From assembly GCF_052324685.1 (NCBI RefSeq), contig NC_135212.1, positions 20,140,548-20,204,547 of the forward strand: a stretch of 64,000 bases of DNA, written 5' to 3'. This document shows positions 1 to 13,852 of this stretch, in pieces. Below the pieces are notes generated by a model. That model made no database searches. It was not told the DNA's origin and saw only the letters and a list, made by a program, of their open reading frames with translations. The translations under genes were made by a program, and so were the position numbers. The DNA comes from Brachyhypopomus gauderio (Eukaryota > Chordata > Actinopteri > Gymnotiformes > Hypopomidae). How positions within the stretch are numbered: position 1 is the stretch's first letter; each line of letters begins with the position of its first letter.

Positions 1-164
1 CCCTGACGGCAGTTGCCGTGGATACCACACATTACCTTGGCAGTCTTTTTTTCCCTTTTTTTCTGTGCTTCATAAATTTGGCAGTTGAGTGTCAGAGGCA
101 TTTTTACTAGATGTCACTAGTCTTTTTAACTGGTTCACCTAATGAGCACTGTCCTCACACTGTT

Positions 165-177
165 TTCTCTCTCTCTT

Positions 178-218
<41 letters not shown>
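165..218. repeat. (CT)n microsatellite in the acceptor region of the first sipa1l3 exon in view
   Basis: A long CT run ends about 22 nt before the AG at 239-240, so it acts as an extended pyrimidine tract. Confidence 0.85.
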
Positions 219-221
<3 letters not shown>

Positions 222-240
222 CTCCGGGAACCTTTGGCAG

Positions 241-2350
241 TGTTGCCGTGACGCGCATGAAGGACGTCCCGCCCTTCGGCCCGCCCCTGCCCCCCGGCGG
301 CGTCGCCTTCCGCGACCCGTCCGCCTTCCGCGCCTTCCTGCTGGCCAAGGTGATCAACGCGGAGAACGCGGCACACAAGTCGGAGAAGTTCCACGCCATG
401 GCCACTCGCACGAGGCAGGGCTACCTGCGCGACCTGGCCGAGAACTGCGTCAGCTCCACGCCCATCGACACCGCCGGCAGAATCATGATCCTGCTGGGCT
501 CCAAGCGCCGCGAGAGGGTGCGGGCCCGCGAGGGGGCGGAGCTGGGCGCGGCGGGGGCGGTTGCCTGGCGCGTGGTGGCCCAGGACTTCGGCGGGGGCGC
601 CTCCGAGCTGCCGTGCGCGCTGGCCGTCTCCGGAGAGTACGTGGTGCTGGCGGACCGCTCCACCAAGGAGGTGGTGTTCAACTGCTTCTGCGCCGACGTC
701 ATCGGCTGGACGGCCGAGAGGCTGGCCCTGAAGATCTACTACGGGCGGGGCGACCACGTGGCGGTGCGTGTGCCCGAGGGAGGGGCCCAGGATGTCAGAG
801 AGGTGGTCCAGAGGTTGAAGGTACACCGAAGCTCTCAGAAACCCAGCTTTCCATCACTCTACATTCTTCTCGCGAGACGGGCGCCTCCCACAAACACGCG
901 TTAACGCCCTCTTGAACCCGCCCCTCCCAGGCGCTGACCGTTGGTTGCGAGACGGTCGACATGACGCTGAGGCGGAACGGCCTGGGCCAGCTGGGCTTCC
1001 ACGTGCGTCTGGACGGCACCGTCTCCGAGGTGGAGGAGTACGGCTTCGCCTGGCAGGCGGGGCTCCGGCAGGGCAGCCGTCTGGTGGAGATCTGCAAGGT
1101 GGCCGCGGTCACGCTCACCCACGAGCAGATGATCGACCTGCTGCGCACGTCCGTCACGGTCAAGGTGGTCATCATCCCGCCCTTCGAGGACGGCGGGGCA
1201 CGCAGGTGAGCCAACTGAAACGCCTCGAGCGAACTCTGCGAAGTATTGGGATAATAGCCGATCCGCTAACGAAAACGAGGCCCTGCTACGCGGAGCTGCC
1301 CGAGAAGATCTGGGTCGGCCGGGTGGACCGTGGCGTGAAGAGGAGCCCCGGAAAGGCGCGTTAGTACTGAGCTTCGCATACTGATGATCTTTGACTGCGA
1401 TTTCTTCACAACGTAGTCAGTACGGTCGGAATGGATTAGATCAGGGGTGCTCATTACGTCGATCGCGATCGACCGGTCGATCGCGAAGGAAGTGTCGGTC
1501 GATCGCGAAGGAATGTGCGTAGATCGCGTCACATAAAATAGTAGTAGATGAAGCATCTGCACTGACGGTTGTATTTTGATTGACATTCACGGTAGCCAAT
1601 CTGCAATCCACTCAACAAATTACGTTCGCCACCCCCCCCCCCCCCCCCCCCGCTCAACAAATTACGTTCGCCAACACCCCGGTAGATCTTTCTGACTTGG
1701 TCATCTTATAAGTAGCTCGCAAGCTGAAAACTGTGGGCACCCCTGGATTAGATGTTACTGAGAAATGGGCAAAGTCCTTGTCGTCATTAGTCCTGGCCTG
1801 TTCTCTCTGGCGCATACGTGCACACGCTCTCACACACCAGATTTTGAGACAGTAGGCAGACGCTCGAGTTCTCGGGGGAGCAGTGAGTGGGAGTGTTGGA
1901 GAGAGCTAGGGGAGACAGGAATGGAGAAAAGTGTGAAAAGAAGAGGGATGAATAGGAGAGAGATGAAGTTGTTTAAAGATGAAGCTGTTTAAAGAGGAGA
2001 GGGGAAGGAAACTGATTAAAAGTGGTACACAGATGCACGTCATTACTTGTAGCTGCGCCTGCATCTTTACCAGCGTCTGTATTCAGCGTCTTGGCGCTTC
2101 CCTTGCGCACGTACACACACACACACACACAGATGCACACACAGTGTGAATATGGAGTCTGTGCAGTACTTAAAGCATGTAATCATGGGTCCGTTCTGCT
2201 GAAGGGTCTTTACAGACCCTAATTACGTCGCCACGGCGATGATGATGCCTTCCCCAGCCATACAGGGTTAGCGTAGCAGTTTAATTACACAACTGAACTC
2301 CTTTGAAATTCCCCCTCTTCCTGTCCCGCCCCAAAATCCACACACACTCT

Positions 2351-2386
<36 letters not shown>

Positions 2387-2695
2387 TGATGACAGCACCA
2401 ACCAAAATGTGGTTTTGAACGACGTGTTAATGGGATGGTTCCCCTGTCCCGCTCTCTCTCGTCCTGCAGCTGGTGGGGTCCAGCGCTGCTGGTGTAGGTC
2501 CCACGCCTCTCTGTCCTCACACTCTCTCTGCCTCCACCTCTCCTCCCCACACACGTCATTCCCCTTGGCGTCTCTCTCTCTCACACACACACTGATAAAG
2601 AGCCTGAGGGAAACAGATTGCATGAGATTAAAGCTTGGAATCTTGGGAAACAGAAAAAAAAATGAAATAATGTGATTAATCTAAAGTGCGGTTGG

Positions 2696-2757
<62 letters not shown>

Positions 2758-5689
2758 CTGCGTCTGCGCTGGCAGAGAGCCGCAGAGGGTGGTGAGTCTG
2801 CCCATATCGGACGTGTCTGGACACCTCTTCGCTGAAAACCATAAGTAGGCGGGTGTTAAGGATTCTGCCCCTCCCCCTCGCCCGCCTCCCCTCGGTTCCC
2901 CAGGCTCCACCCCTCCCTCTCCCTCTCGGAGTGTTATTGTAGTGTAGCTGGAGGGAGCGAGGGAGAGGGAGATTAGGCGGAGCGAGAAGAAAGTGAGCGC
3001 CCACGCTGTGTGCGCGCACGCGAGACGCAAGAGTGCATGCGTGTGTGTGTGTGTGTGTGCGGGTGTCGGGGTCTCATCTGTCGTCCAGCTGTTGGGGGCA
3101 GCGGGTCGGACGGCATGCCGGCGGAGGTCTGATTCAGCCTGCTGCTCACACCCAGGTTAGTGCAGGAGGAGACGCAAGACACAAAGAGAGACGCGAGACA
3201 AGCGGCAGAGTTTGTCCCCGTGGGCACGGAGAGACGTGCGGGACGTCTGGATGGACAGACGCACGCGGCTAGACGAGCAGCTAGACGGGCGGCTAGCAGA
3301 CGAAGGAAAGCTGATACGGAATTTCTACTGCTATAGCTTCATTTTATTTTGGCTTATTTCCAACTGTGGCTTTTAGTCCTTTTGATTTCTGTTCTTTGGA
3401 TTCTCTTCTCTGGGATGGTACAGTGATGCATTTGAAATGTAGTCTGCCTCTGTTTGGAAACTTTTTTAAGCAAGTGATTGTTATGCTTGGCACACAGCAT
3501 TCAAACGAACAGAAGAGAGGTGTTTTGCGTTTTGTGTATTTTTTTTGCAGGTTGCTGTTGGTTGAAAACATAATCCACAGAGATTTACCTGGATTGAACT
3601 GTGTGTGTGTGTGTTGCTGATCAGTGATCAGTGTATTTTGTATTAAAACAGCAGTGGGGTGAATGTGCCTCCCAACCCACTCTGGGTTTTGGGAACCTGT
3701 CCTGTCTTCATCTGGCCTCTCCTGTGGTACAATAGCATGTAATAGATAAAGCAGCTAATAAAATATGGATGCTTTCTGTGTGTCTGCTTGGTGGTGGAGT
3801 AGTGCTGATTGGTGGTGGAGTAGTGCTGATTGGTGGTAGTATAGTGTTGATTGGTGGTGGAGTGTTGATTTGTGGTGGAGTAGTGCTGGTTGGTAGTGGT
3901 GTAGTGTTGATTTGTGGTGGTGTAGTAGGGGTGTCATATCGAAATCGATCGAAATTATGTCACAATCTCGAGCCTCGAAGTCAAAAAGAGGATCGACGAT
4001 CTCTCCCTCTAAGCACCCACACTACGCAAAGTAAAGCCTGGTTTAAACTAGACACGTCGCGAGTGTCTGCGCGCCGAAAATAGCGTAATATAGCGTAATC
4101 GCGGTGGCTCCGCCCGTGCGCGCTGGCGATTCACAAGGTCGTGCACCTCTCGAATTTTGTAACTTCACGCGCGCCGCGCTTCAGCACAATTAACCAAGTC
4201 ATGTTTTCTGGGCTCATACACCTTTAGAAGGTGGAATTAAAGCACCTAATTAAGTTTAATATTTATACATATACTCGTAATGATTCGAAATAATTCGCTT
4301 TTTCATCAGATTATTTAATGGTTGTTTATTTTCAAAACACCCAATCTTGAACATCTTCACGTTCTCTCATGTTTCGTCGTGGAATTACAAGAGGCTCGTA
4401 TTTGTTAACGTATCAACGAATCAACACTACACCACCACAAATCAACACTACACAACTGTTCAGTCAGACAGATATTTGTTGTGAAACGAAGTAGTTACAC
4501 TTTCAAGCATGTTCAAGTACTAAATTCCAGCACTTTTCAAACCTGGAACACAATGCAACATTAATTTTCGTCAGGTAAATGTTCCTTCCCCTGTTTTTGA
4601 GGGGTGTTTCTTTATACTACCACATATCGTTTCAGAGAACACTGTACAGAATATAAACGCCTCGTGCTCTCTGTCTGAGATTTTTTATTATTACATTTTT
4701 TTTGCTGATGCAGGTCCAGCGTGGCACGTGCCAGTGATTATGCCTCGGCGTGCCATAGGTTGCCGACCCCTGCCATAGAATAATCTAAAACTGGCATAGG
4801 CCTCTCTGCTGTAAATCGAGAATCGAATCGAATCGTGACCCTAAAATCGGAAATACAATCGAATCGAGGATTTAGAGAATCGTGACACCCCTATGGTGTA
4901 GTGTTGATTTGTGGTGGTATAGTGTTGGTTGATGGTGTTGTAGTGCTGGTTGGTGGTAGTGTAGTGTTGATTTGTGGTGGTGTAGTGCTGGTTGATGGTG
5001 ATTAGGGTTGCAGCGGTAACCGGTTTTCACGGTATACCAGCGGAGAAACTGACCCGCGCATGCGCAACTCCGCTCCGGTTCAGCTACTCAGCACACAGCA
5101 GTGAGAATGGCAGAAACAAATTTTTTAACAAAAAAAAGGCTAAACTAAAATCAGCGGCGCAATGAACAAAGTCATGTTTGCAGGGTTCATACACCTTTAT
5201 AAGGTGGAATTCAAGCACTTGTACGTCACTTTCAAGGTTCATTTCAATATTTCCCAGCACGTTAAACTTAATTAAGTTAAATATTTATACATGTACTCAA
5301 AATGATTTGAACTGATTGAAGGTGGTGTAGTGTTGATTTGTGGTGGTGTAGTGTTGATTTGTGGTGGTGTAGTGCTGATTTGTGGTGGTGTAGTGCTGGT
5401 TGATGGTGGTGTAGTGCTGGTTGATGGTGGTGTAGTGCTGATTTGTGGTGGTGTAGTGCTGGTTGATGGTGGTGTAGTGCTGGTTGATGGTGGTGTAGTG
5501 CTGGTTGGTGGTGGTGTAGTGTTGATTTGTGGTGGCGTAGTGCTGATTTTTGGTGGTGTAGTGCATTGAGTGGTTGCAGTATTGAAATGTTGTTAGGCCC
5601 TAGTTAAGTGCATGACCCACAGAGTCTCCCCTGGGACAACAACTCCATTCCTTCTCACACACACACACACACACTCACACACACACACA

Positions 5690-5724
<35 letters not shown>

Positions 5725-6219
5725 CATTCCAGGATGACAAACTTCAGTCAGTCATCCTGCCTAATTAACATGGGCACTAAGTGCGTTTTCCACCTGGGCT
5801 TTCTGCAGTTGTCACCAGGGCTGCTGTAACCATGGGGACGACCCACGTGGGGACGGCGTGCGCTAGTGTGGGTGCTCTCTTCAGGGCCTGGCACCAGACT
5901 GTCCCACACAGGTGCCAGCCCTTCTAAGAGCATCCGGACATGGAGGACCCCCCCCAGTCAGACATCTGACTCCAGTTACCAGCAGTCAGCGGATAACGAT
6001 ACTCAAGATGTGTGCCTGGAGCATCTGCCGCACGTTCCAGCACTGAGGGCTTGAGACGTAGGGGACCTGGTATTTAGGGGACCTGGTATTTAGGGGCGTT
6101 GGTGCAGTGCTGGGGGGGGTTGATGGTCATAGTCATGGCTCGGTCCTGACTGACAGGATCTACATGGTGGATCAGCAATTGGTATTCACACCAGATTTGG
6201 TTTTCGCTGCAAAACCTCC

Positions 6220-6271
<52 letters not shown>

Positions 6272-8872
6272 AGGGGCTGCACTGAGGACTTCGAGATGAA
6301 GACTCTGGAGACGGCGGGGGAAGCGGAGCCCGTGGCAGCCATCTACCGCTCTAGCCAGCGCAGTCCGGCGTGGCGCTGGGACAGCCCTCCCACGGCACAC
6401 GGCAACGCCTCATCCCAGCGCTGGACCCCCCCGGGTGGCCGCACACACAAGGCCCTGGTGCCTGTCGTCTACCGCGAACCCCAACTTATTCCTACCAAGA
6501 GGTCAGACTCGAAGCAGCAACAGTACGATTGCGCCTCCAGATATTTCAGCCAGGCCGTGTTGACTCTTGCGCGATTGTGCGTTCGTGTGAGCGGCCGTGT
6601 TGTTCTTCCTGGTTTCTTCAACTTCCTCTCTGCGCTTCTCACCAGCCAGTGTGTCTCCCTCTGCCTCAGGCCCGTCAGTTACCCCGAGAACCAATACAGC
6701 GTCTCTCCAGTAGGGGGCGACAGAGCGCTGCCGTACCGCAACCCGTCGGCCAGTTTCTCGAGCCCCAGTTCAAGCCTCGGCCCCGCAGTGCTGGGGGTCC
6801 CGGGTCTGAGTGGCCCCTTCCTGCGCTACAAGCCCTCCCCAGACAGGCAAGCCACCCTCTTCACCTCCTGAGCCAAAAGCTCACCTAGCGTGTCTTAACC
6901 CCTGGGTAGCAGCAAGCCCGAAAAAACACAGTAACCCCCCTCCCCCTTCCTTTCCCCCCGATGAGGGAGAACCACAGGGTATGAAATCCGAGAAATGGAT
7001 CGTTGGGGGTGTGCAGACAATTTAAGGAGTAATTGTGATGAGTATGATGTCAAACATGTAGTTGTGTGTGTGTGCGCGTGTGCACGTGTGGGTGGGTGTA
7101 TGTACTGGCAAGACAAATAGTGGTGACTAATCCCTTAGACTTGCAGCCATTGTCTCCACATGTGTGCATACACGCGCGCACACACAGGTGAGATGGGGGT
7201 TAAAGCGTGTACAGACATTTGCAGACTGATTTGTGTGTGTTTGTGTTTGCGTGCCGCCCTGTTGAACAGGAGAAACATGTTCTCTGAGATCACCAGGAAA
7301 TAAAATAACCGTTAAAATACAATGTAGCTGTTAGTGTTCAACTGGTAGTAATTATGTACTTGACAGTTTGTGGCGATAATTAGGGGTTATGCACGTTTTC
7401 AGTTGTTGTCATTTCATACATTTGTGGTTGTTAAGAAAACGAAGGCCTTGATTAGTACGTACTGGTTTCTAGCGTAGGAGAGCACTTTTCAAAATGGCTT
7501 CCGCATTGCAAATTTGCACTCTTCAAATATTCATGGAAACTGCAGAAGGGGGCAGGAGAATTCTCCAGCTCAGGCTGTGTGCTGCAGTAAGGGGAGACTC
7601 CTCGTCCCACACGCTGGACTCCTCGTCCCACACGCTGGACTCCTCGTCCCACACGCTGGACTCCTCGTCCCACACGCTGGACTCCTCGCTCCAACACGCT
7701 GGACTCCTCGTCCCACACGCTGGACTCCTCGTCCCACACGCTGGACTCCTCGTCCCACACGCTGGACTCCTCGTCCCACACGCTGGACTCCTCGTCCCAC
7801 ACGCTGGACTCCTCGCTCCAACACGCTGGACTCCTCGCTCCAACACGCTGGACTCCTCGTCCCACACGCTGGACTCCTCGTCCCACACGCTGGACTCCTC
7901 GTCCCACACGCTGGACTCCTCGTCCCACACGCTGGACTCCTCGTCCCACACGCTGGACTCCTCGTCCCACACGCTGGACTCCTCGCTCCAACACGCTGGA
8001 CTCCTCGTCCCACACTCTGGACTCCTCGTCCCACACGCTGGACTCCTCGTCCCACACGCTGGACTCCTCGTCCCAACACGCTGGACTCCTCGCTCCAACA
8101 CGCTGGACTCCTCGCTCCAACACGCTGGACTCCTCGCTCCAACACTCTGGACTCCTCGCTCCAACACGCTGGACTCCTCGCTCCAACACGCTGGACTCCT
8201 CGTCCCACACGCTGGACTCCTCGTCCCACACGCTGGACTCCTCGTCCCACACGCTGGACTCCTCGCTCCAACACGCTGGACTCCTCGCTCCAACACGCTG
8301 GACTCCTCGCTCCCACACGCTGGACTCCTCGCTCCCACACGCTGGACTCCTCGCTCCAACACGCTGGACTCCTCGCTCCAACACGCTGGACTCCTCGCTC
8401 CAACACGCTGGACTCCTCGTCCCACACGCTGGACTCCTCGTCCCACACGCTGGACTCCTCGTCCTGTTTGTCTTATGTTCTGACACTTAAGTTGCCACGC
8501 TTCCTTGTCCTTATACTGCACGTCCACACTGCACACTTAACAGTAGAGCTGTTGCTTGAAGTGTGTTGAGAGCCACTAGAGTTGTGGTCTCTGGAGAGCT
8601 GGCCACACACACACACGCACACATACACTCTGTGAAAGAAGGGAGAGAGAAGTTTTATTTATTTACAAACATCTGGTTCCTCAGAGTGTCCACTTACTTC
8701 GTGCAGCAGGTCCTCACCTAAAGACCAAGAGGCAGGAGGCCTCCGTACATTCACATAAACACGCGGGCTTGGGCTTCATATCAGCGCTGGAGTCCAGTGT
8801 CTGCTCCCAGTGTTATTATAGAGTCAACACATGAGGTTGTTGGAGAGGGTCCAATGTGCCATAAGTGTTTCT

Positions 8873-8908
<36 letters not shown>

Positions 8909-9823
8909 GTTTGGCTCGGGCCCTCGATCTCTCCAGCCTTATGAAGCTCATCTGACCCTGGATATCTCCAGCGGAGATTCATCATCTGGTTTCACCAGCC
9001 AGGAGAGCACGATGGAGCGCAGTAAAACAGGTACACACACTAACACTACTGATGCAGTAGCCATGTATACGCATTATCACACCATGCACATAACTAATTC
9101 TCAGATCACAGAATTGGTTTTGTGTCTTTTACTGAAGTGTGTTTCTGCTGCCCTCTGCTGGTTATGTGAAGTACTTTCCAGACGTAAACTGAGAAACAGG
9201 GTCCAGTTAGCTCATCATTAGAAAGTAACGACCCAAATTTAAAAAAGCAATATATGTTTAATTATTCTAAAATCTAGTTTCAAAACTATTGTTACTAAAA
9301 TGTAAAAAAATATAAACGTGCCATATTTGTTAATTGTGATTTTTCACCGCAATCGAATTTTGTCATCTGCATTTACCCATCTGTGCAGTTAGAACACACA
9401 CACACACACTAGTGATTACTAGGGGGCTGTGGATCACATGTGCCCAGAGCGGTGGGCAGCCCTAGCCCGGCGCCCGGGGAGCAGTTGGGGTTAGGTGCCC
9501 TTGCTCAAGGGTACCTCAGTCATGGCCTCAGGTCTGGGAATCGAACCCACGACCCTCCGGTCACAAGACCAGTTCCCTACCATCAGACCAGTGCTATGTT
9601 TTAGTACTTGTACTACTTCCAAATAAAAAGTCCGTAGCAAAAGAAAAATAAATATATCAAAAGAGAAAAAGAATTCCCGTGTGTCTGAGGGCTTTGTTTT
9701 TCCTTTGATGTTGCTACAGTTACTGTGTGTGTGTTGTGTGTGTGTGTGTTGTGTGTGTGTGTGTGTTGTGTGTGTGTGTGTGTTGTGTGTGTGTGTGTGT
9801 GTGTGTTGTGTGTGTTGTGTGTG

Positions 9824-9872
<49 letters not shown>

Positions 9873-11031
9873 GTGTGTGTGTGGTGTGTGTGTTGTGTGT
9901 GTTGTGTGTGTGTGTGTTTTGTGACTTACAGAGCCCATGTGGCATGTCCCAGCTTCGTCTCGCAGTGTGTCAACAGGCGGAGCCCAGAGACGACAGACTC
10001 GTCAGGACATGCAGGGGAAGGACTCGCCTAACCGACATTCAAAGGTGAGAGGTCACCCTCGTTACCATAGCAATAACATGGCCACCATCTTTAAAGATTA
10101 TCTATAAGAGCATGTATCTGCTAAATTGACACATATATATTCTCTCTCTCTCTCGCTCGCTCGCTCGCTCCCTCTCTCGCTCTCTCTCCCTCCCTTTCTC
10201 TCTCTCTCTCTCTTTCTCAGGGTGAGGCTCAGTACTCCAGTCACTCCAGCAGTAACACCCTCTCCAGTAACGCCTCCAGCAGCCACAGTGACGAGCGCTG
10301 GTTTGACGGGGTCGGCACCGGCCCCTCCGGCGCCCTGAGCGACCCCTCTGACCCCGACCCCGACCCCATGAGCAAGGGCGGCTCCAGCGACAGCGGCATA
10401 GACGCCTCTGCGCTCTCCGCGCCCAGCGGCAAGGCCACCAGGCCGAGCCGTAGCAACGCAGGCACCCCCCGCAAGACTCTCCACGGCAGCGGCCTGCAGG
10501 AACTCTCCTCCTCCGCACCTTGGCCAGGGGGGGAGGGCCGTGGGAGGGAGTCGTCGCCCGTGACGCCCGCCTCGGCCAATCAGAGCAAGAGTGGCCGCAC
10601 GCGCCCCTTCCACCAGCCCGGACAGACCGGGGCAGATGGCTTCAAACAGAGGTGAGGGCAGGGTCTCCTTCATTCTGAGGATTAAAGGAGAGATGGTGTT
10701 TCAGTTTTCAGGTGGATACACACAACGACTGTAGAAACATACATACTACACAGAGTGGTGGTGAAGACAGTTGGATGAAGTCCGATGCAGAAATGGAGAG
10801 CTGAAATAGATCAAATGTTCATTTTAAAACGTTAAAATGATCCTGGCTTGGACGTAGTGGCATTGTGTTATGAGCAGTGTTCTTGTTTTAACCTGTTGTT
10901 CAACAGTTTTAATGTTTTCACTAATATATCCTGTGTCTTCTGAGTCGTGCAGGATGTGATTTAGATTTTTTTTTTTAAGCTTTAAGCTTTCAATACTGTG
11001 AGCAGATGGCAGATACATGCATGTTTATGTA

Positions 11032-11079
<48 letters not shown>

Positions 11080-13441
11080 GAGCTTGCTATACCCCTCAAA
11101 GCTACAAGACTCCTGCTGTGGCTGATAAGCCCAAACCTTTTAGAGCTTCCACAACCACACCCACTTCAGGCTCCGCCCAGCTGTCTAGCTCCGCCCCCAA
11201 GTCCTTATATGGTAAAAGCAAGTCAGGCGCCTGGCCCCAGGAAGAGAGCAGCCCAGTGGCCATCAGCTGTGGCTCCAGTACACCAGACAGCAACGGCAGC
11301 AAGTGTGTGTGAGTGGCTCTGTTCACACGCGCCTCTGGAGGGGTTGGGGCTCTGCACACTCATTCTGAGGTGTGTGGGTGTGTGTCTACAGACAGGTGGA
11401 CGTGAACAGTAAGAACGTGTTTGGGCAGCCGCGTCTGAGGGCCTCTCTGAGGGACCTGCGCTCCCCCCGCCGACCCCCCCACAAGAGCACCATCGAGGAC
11501 GACCTGAAGAAACTGATCATCATGGACAACCCTGCAGAGACGCTGCAGCAGGAGTCTGTGAGTTACACACACACATGGCCAAAAGTTTTGGAATGACACA
11601 AATATTATATTTTCACAGGATCTGCTGCCCTCTGGTTTTTGTGTGTTTGTCAGATGTTTTTATCACATACAGAAATATAATTGCAATCATATTATGAGTA
11701 ACAAAAGCTTTTATTGACAGTTAGAATGAGTTAATGCAGCAAGTCAATATTTGCAGTGTTGACCCTTGAGAATTTGCAGTGTTGACCTTTGCAATTCTCC
11801 GTGGCATTCTCTCAATCAACTTCTGGACCAAATCCTGACCGATAACAGGCCACTCTTGCACTGTCAATGCTTGCATTTTGTCAGAATGTGTTGGTTTTTG
11901 TTTGTCCACTCGTCTCTTGATGATTGACCACAAGTTCTCAATGGGATTAAGATCTGGGGAGTTTCCAGGCCATGGACCCAAAATCTCTGTTTTGTTCCCT
12001 GAGCCATTTAGTCATCACCTTTGCTTTATGGCAAGGTGCTCCATCATGCTGGAAACGACATTGTTGATCACCAAACTGCTTTTGGGTGGTTGGGAGAAGT
12101 TGCTCTCGGAGGACATTCTGGTACCATTCTTTATTCATGGCTGTGTTGGCTTGGCTGAGAAGCCACCACACACATGAATGGTTTCAGGATGCTTTACAGT
12201 TGGCATGAGACAAGACTGGTGGTAGCGCTCACCTCGTCTTCTCCGAACAAGCTGTTTTCCAGATGTCCCAAACAATCGGAAAGGGGATTCATCAGAGAAA
12301 GTGACTTTACCCCAGTCCTCAGCAGTCCACTCCCTGTACCTTTTGCAGAATATCAGTCTGTCCCTGATGTTTTTCTGGAGAGAAGTGGCTTCTTTGCTGC
12401 CCTCCTTGAGACCAGGCCTTGCTCCAAGAGTCTCCGCCTCACAGTGCATGCAGATGCACTCACACCTGCCTGCTGCCATTCCTGAGCAAGCTCTGCACTG
12501 CTGGTAGCCCGATCCCGCAGCTGAAACACTTTTAAGAGACGGTCCTGGCGCTTGCTGGTCTTTCTTGGGCGCCCTGGAGCTTTTTTGGCAACAATGAAAC
12601 CTCTCTCCTTGAAGTTCTTGATGCGATAGATTGTTGACTGAAGTGCGATCTTTCTAGCTGCGATACTCTTCCCTGTTAGGCCATGTTTGTGCAGTGCAAT
12701 GATTACTGCATGTGTTTCTTTAGAGATAACCATGGTTAACAGAAGAGAAACAATGATGCCAAGCACCAGCCTCCTTTTAAAGTGTCCAGTGGTGTCATTC
12801 TTACTTAATCATGACAGATTGATCTCCAGCCCTGTCCTCATCGACACCCACACCTGTGTTAATGGAGCAATCACTGAAACGATGTTAGCTGGTCCTTTTA
12901 AGGCAGGGCTGCAATGAAGTTGAAATGTGTTTTGGGGGATAAAGTTCATTTTCTAGGCAAATATTGACTTTGCAAGGAATTGCTGTTAAGCTGATCACTC
13001 TTAACAATATTTATTAACAGTAATTAATAACATTCTGGAGTATATGCAAATTACCATTATAAAAACTGAAGCAGTAGAATTTGTAAAAATTAATATTTGT
13101 ATCATTCTCAAAACTTTTGGCCATGACTGTACTGTTGCAGTAGCCATGTATACGCATTATCACACCATGCACATAACTAATTCTCAGATCTCAGAATTGG
13201 TTTTGTGTCTTACTGAAGTGTGTTTCTGCTGCCCTCTGCTGGTTATGTGAAGTACTTTCCAGACGTAAACTGAGGAACAGGGTCCAGTTAGCTCATCATT
13301 AGAAAATAACAACCCAAATTTAAGAAAGCAATATATGTTTAATTACACTCACACTCGTACAGATAAACCACAAATGACCCTTATAATTGAAGGAACATAA
13401 CACACTAAAGCACCATATGTGTATGTGTGTATTTGTAACCC

Positions 13442-13484
<43 letters not shown>

Positions 13485-13801
13485 TCCCCTCGGAGGACCC
13501 TCCATCGCACCTTCTCAGACGAGAGTTTGTGCAGTGGCCGTAGAGACAGTACCTACGCCAACACGCCGCTGTTTGATGGCACGGCGCCGCCCAGTGACCT
13601 GCTCTTCACCTGCACCCTGCCCACCCGTCGCCATGGCCACGGCTCCAGCCAGGGGGGCCTGCTTCCCAATAAGAAAGGTGAGACGTCCGCACGTGTGTGC
13701 TGGACACACACCTCCAGGGTCTGGGTTACAGTCAGGTGCAGCCATAACATACCAGTACAGTAATGGTTCAATGAAGATCTCCTAATAGTACTAACACAAA
13801 G

Positions 13802-13852
<51 letters not shown>

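Larger units (their letters stand above)
3781..5569. repeat. 21-bp minisatellite (GGTGGTGTAGTGCTGGTTGAT), interrupted
   Basis: Tandem units occupy 3781-3925, 4894-5002 and 5321-5569, with GCTGGTTGAT / GTTGATTTGT variants. Two transposable elements split the array. Because 21 is a multiple of three, open frames appear on both strands; they are not genes. Confidence 0.9.
1206..6273. other. sipa1l3 intron after the PDZ exon
   Basis: Five-kilobase intron with no credible coding exon. It holds a 304-bp hAT MITE, CA/TG runs (about 2355-2382, 2693-2753, 5659-5722), a 21-bp minisatellite interrupted by two MITEs (3781-5569), and a TG tract abutting the downstream acceptor. Confidence 0.7.

Noticed and set aside
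142-915. 257-codon frame overlapping the first sipa1l3 exon
   Set aside because: GC-rich shadow frame; the RapGAP motifs lie in the frame at 241-820.
7452-8569. Open frames of 290-350 codons on both strands
   Set aside because: They are the 21/22-bp minisatellite read in several frames, in an intron, with no homology.
9681-10048. Cys/Val-rich frames in TG repeats (also 16724-17166)
   Set aside because: Dinucleotide repeats translate as CVCV or THTH. Only the short real exon 9932-10044 in another frame is coding.
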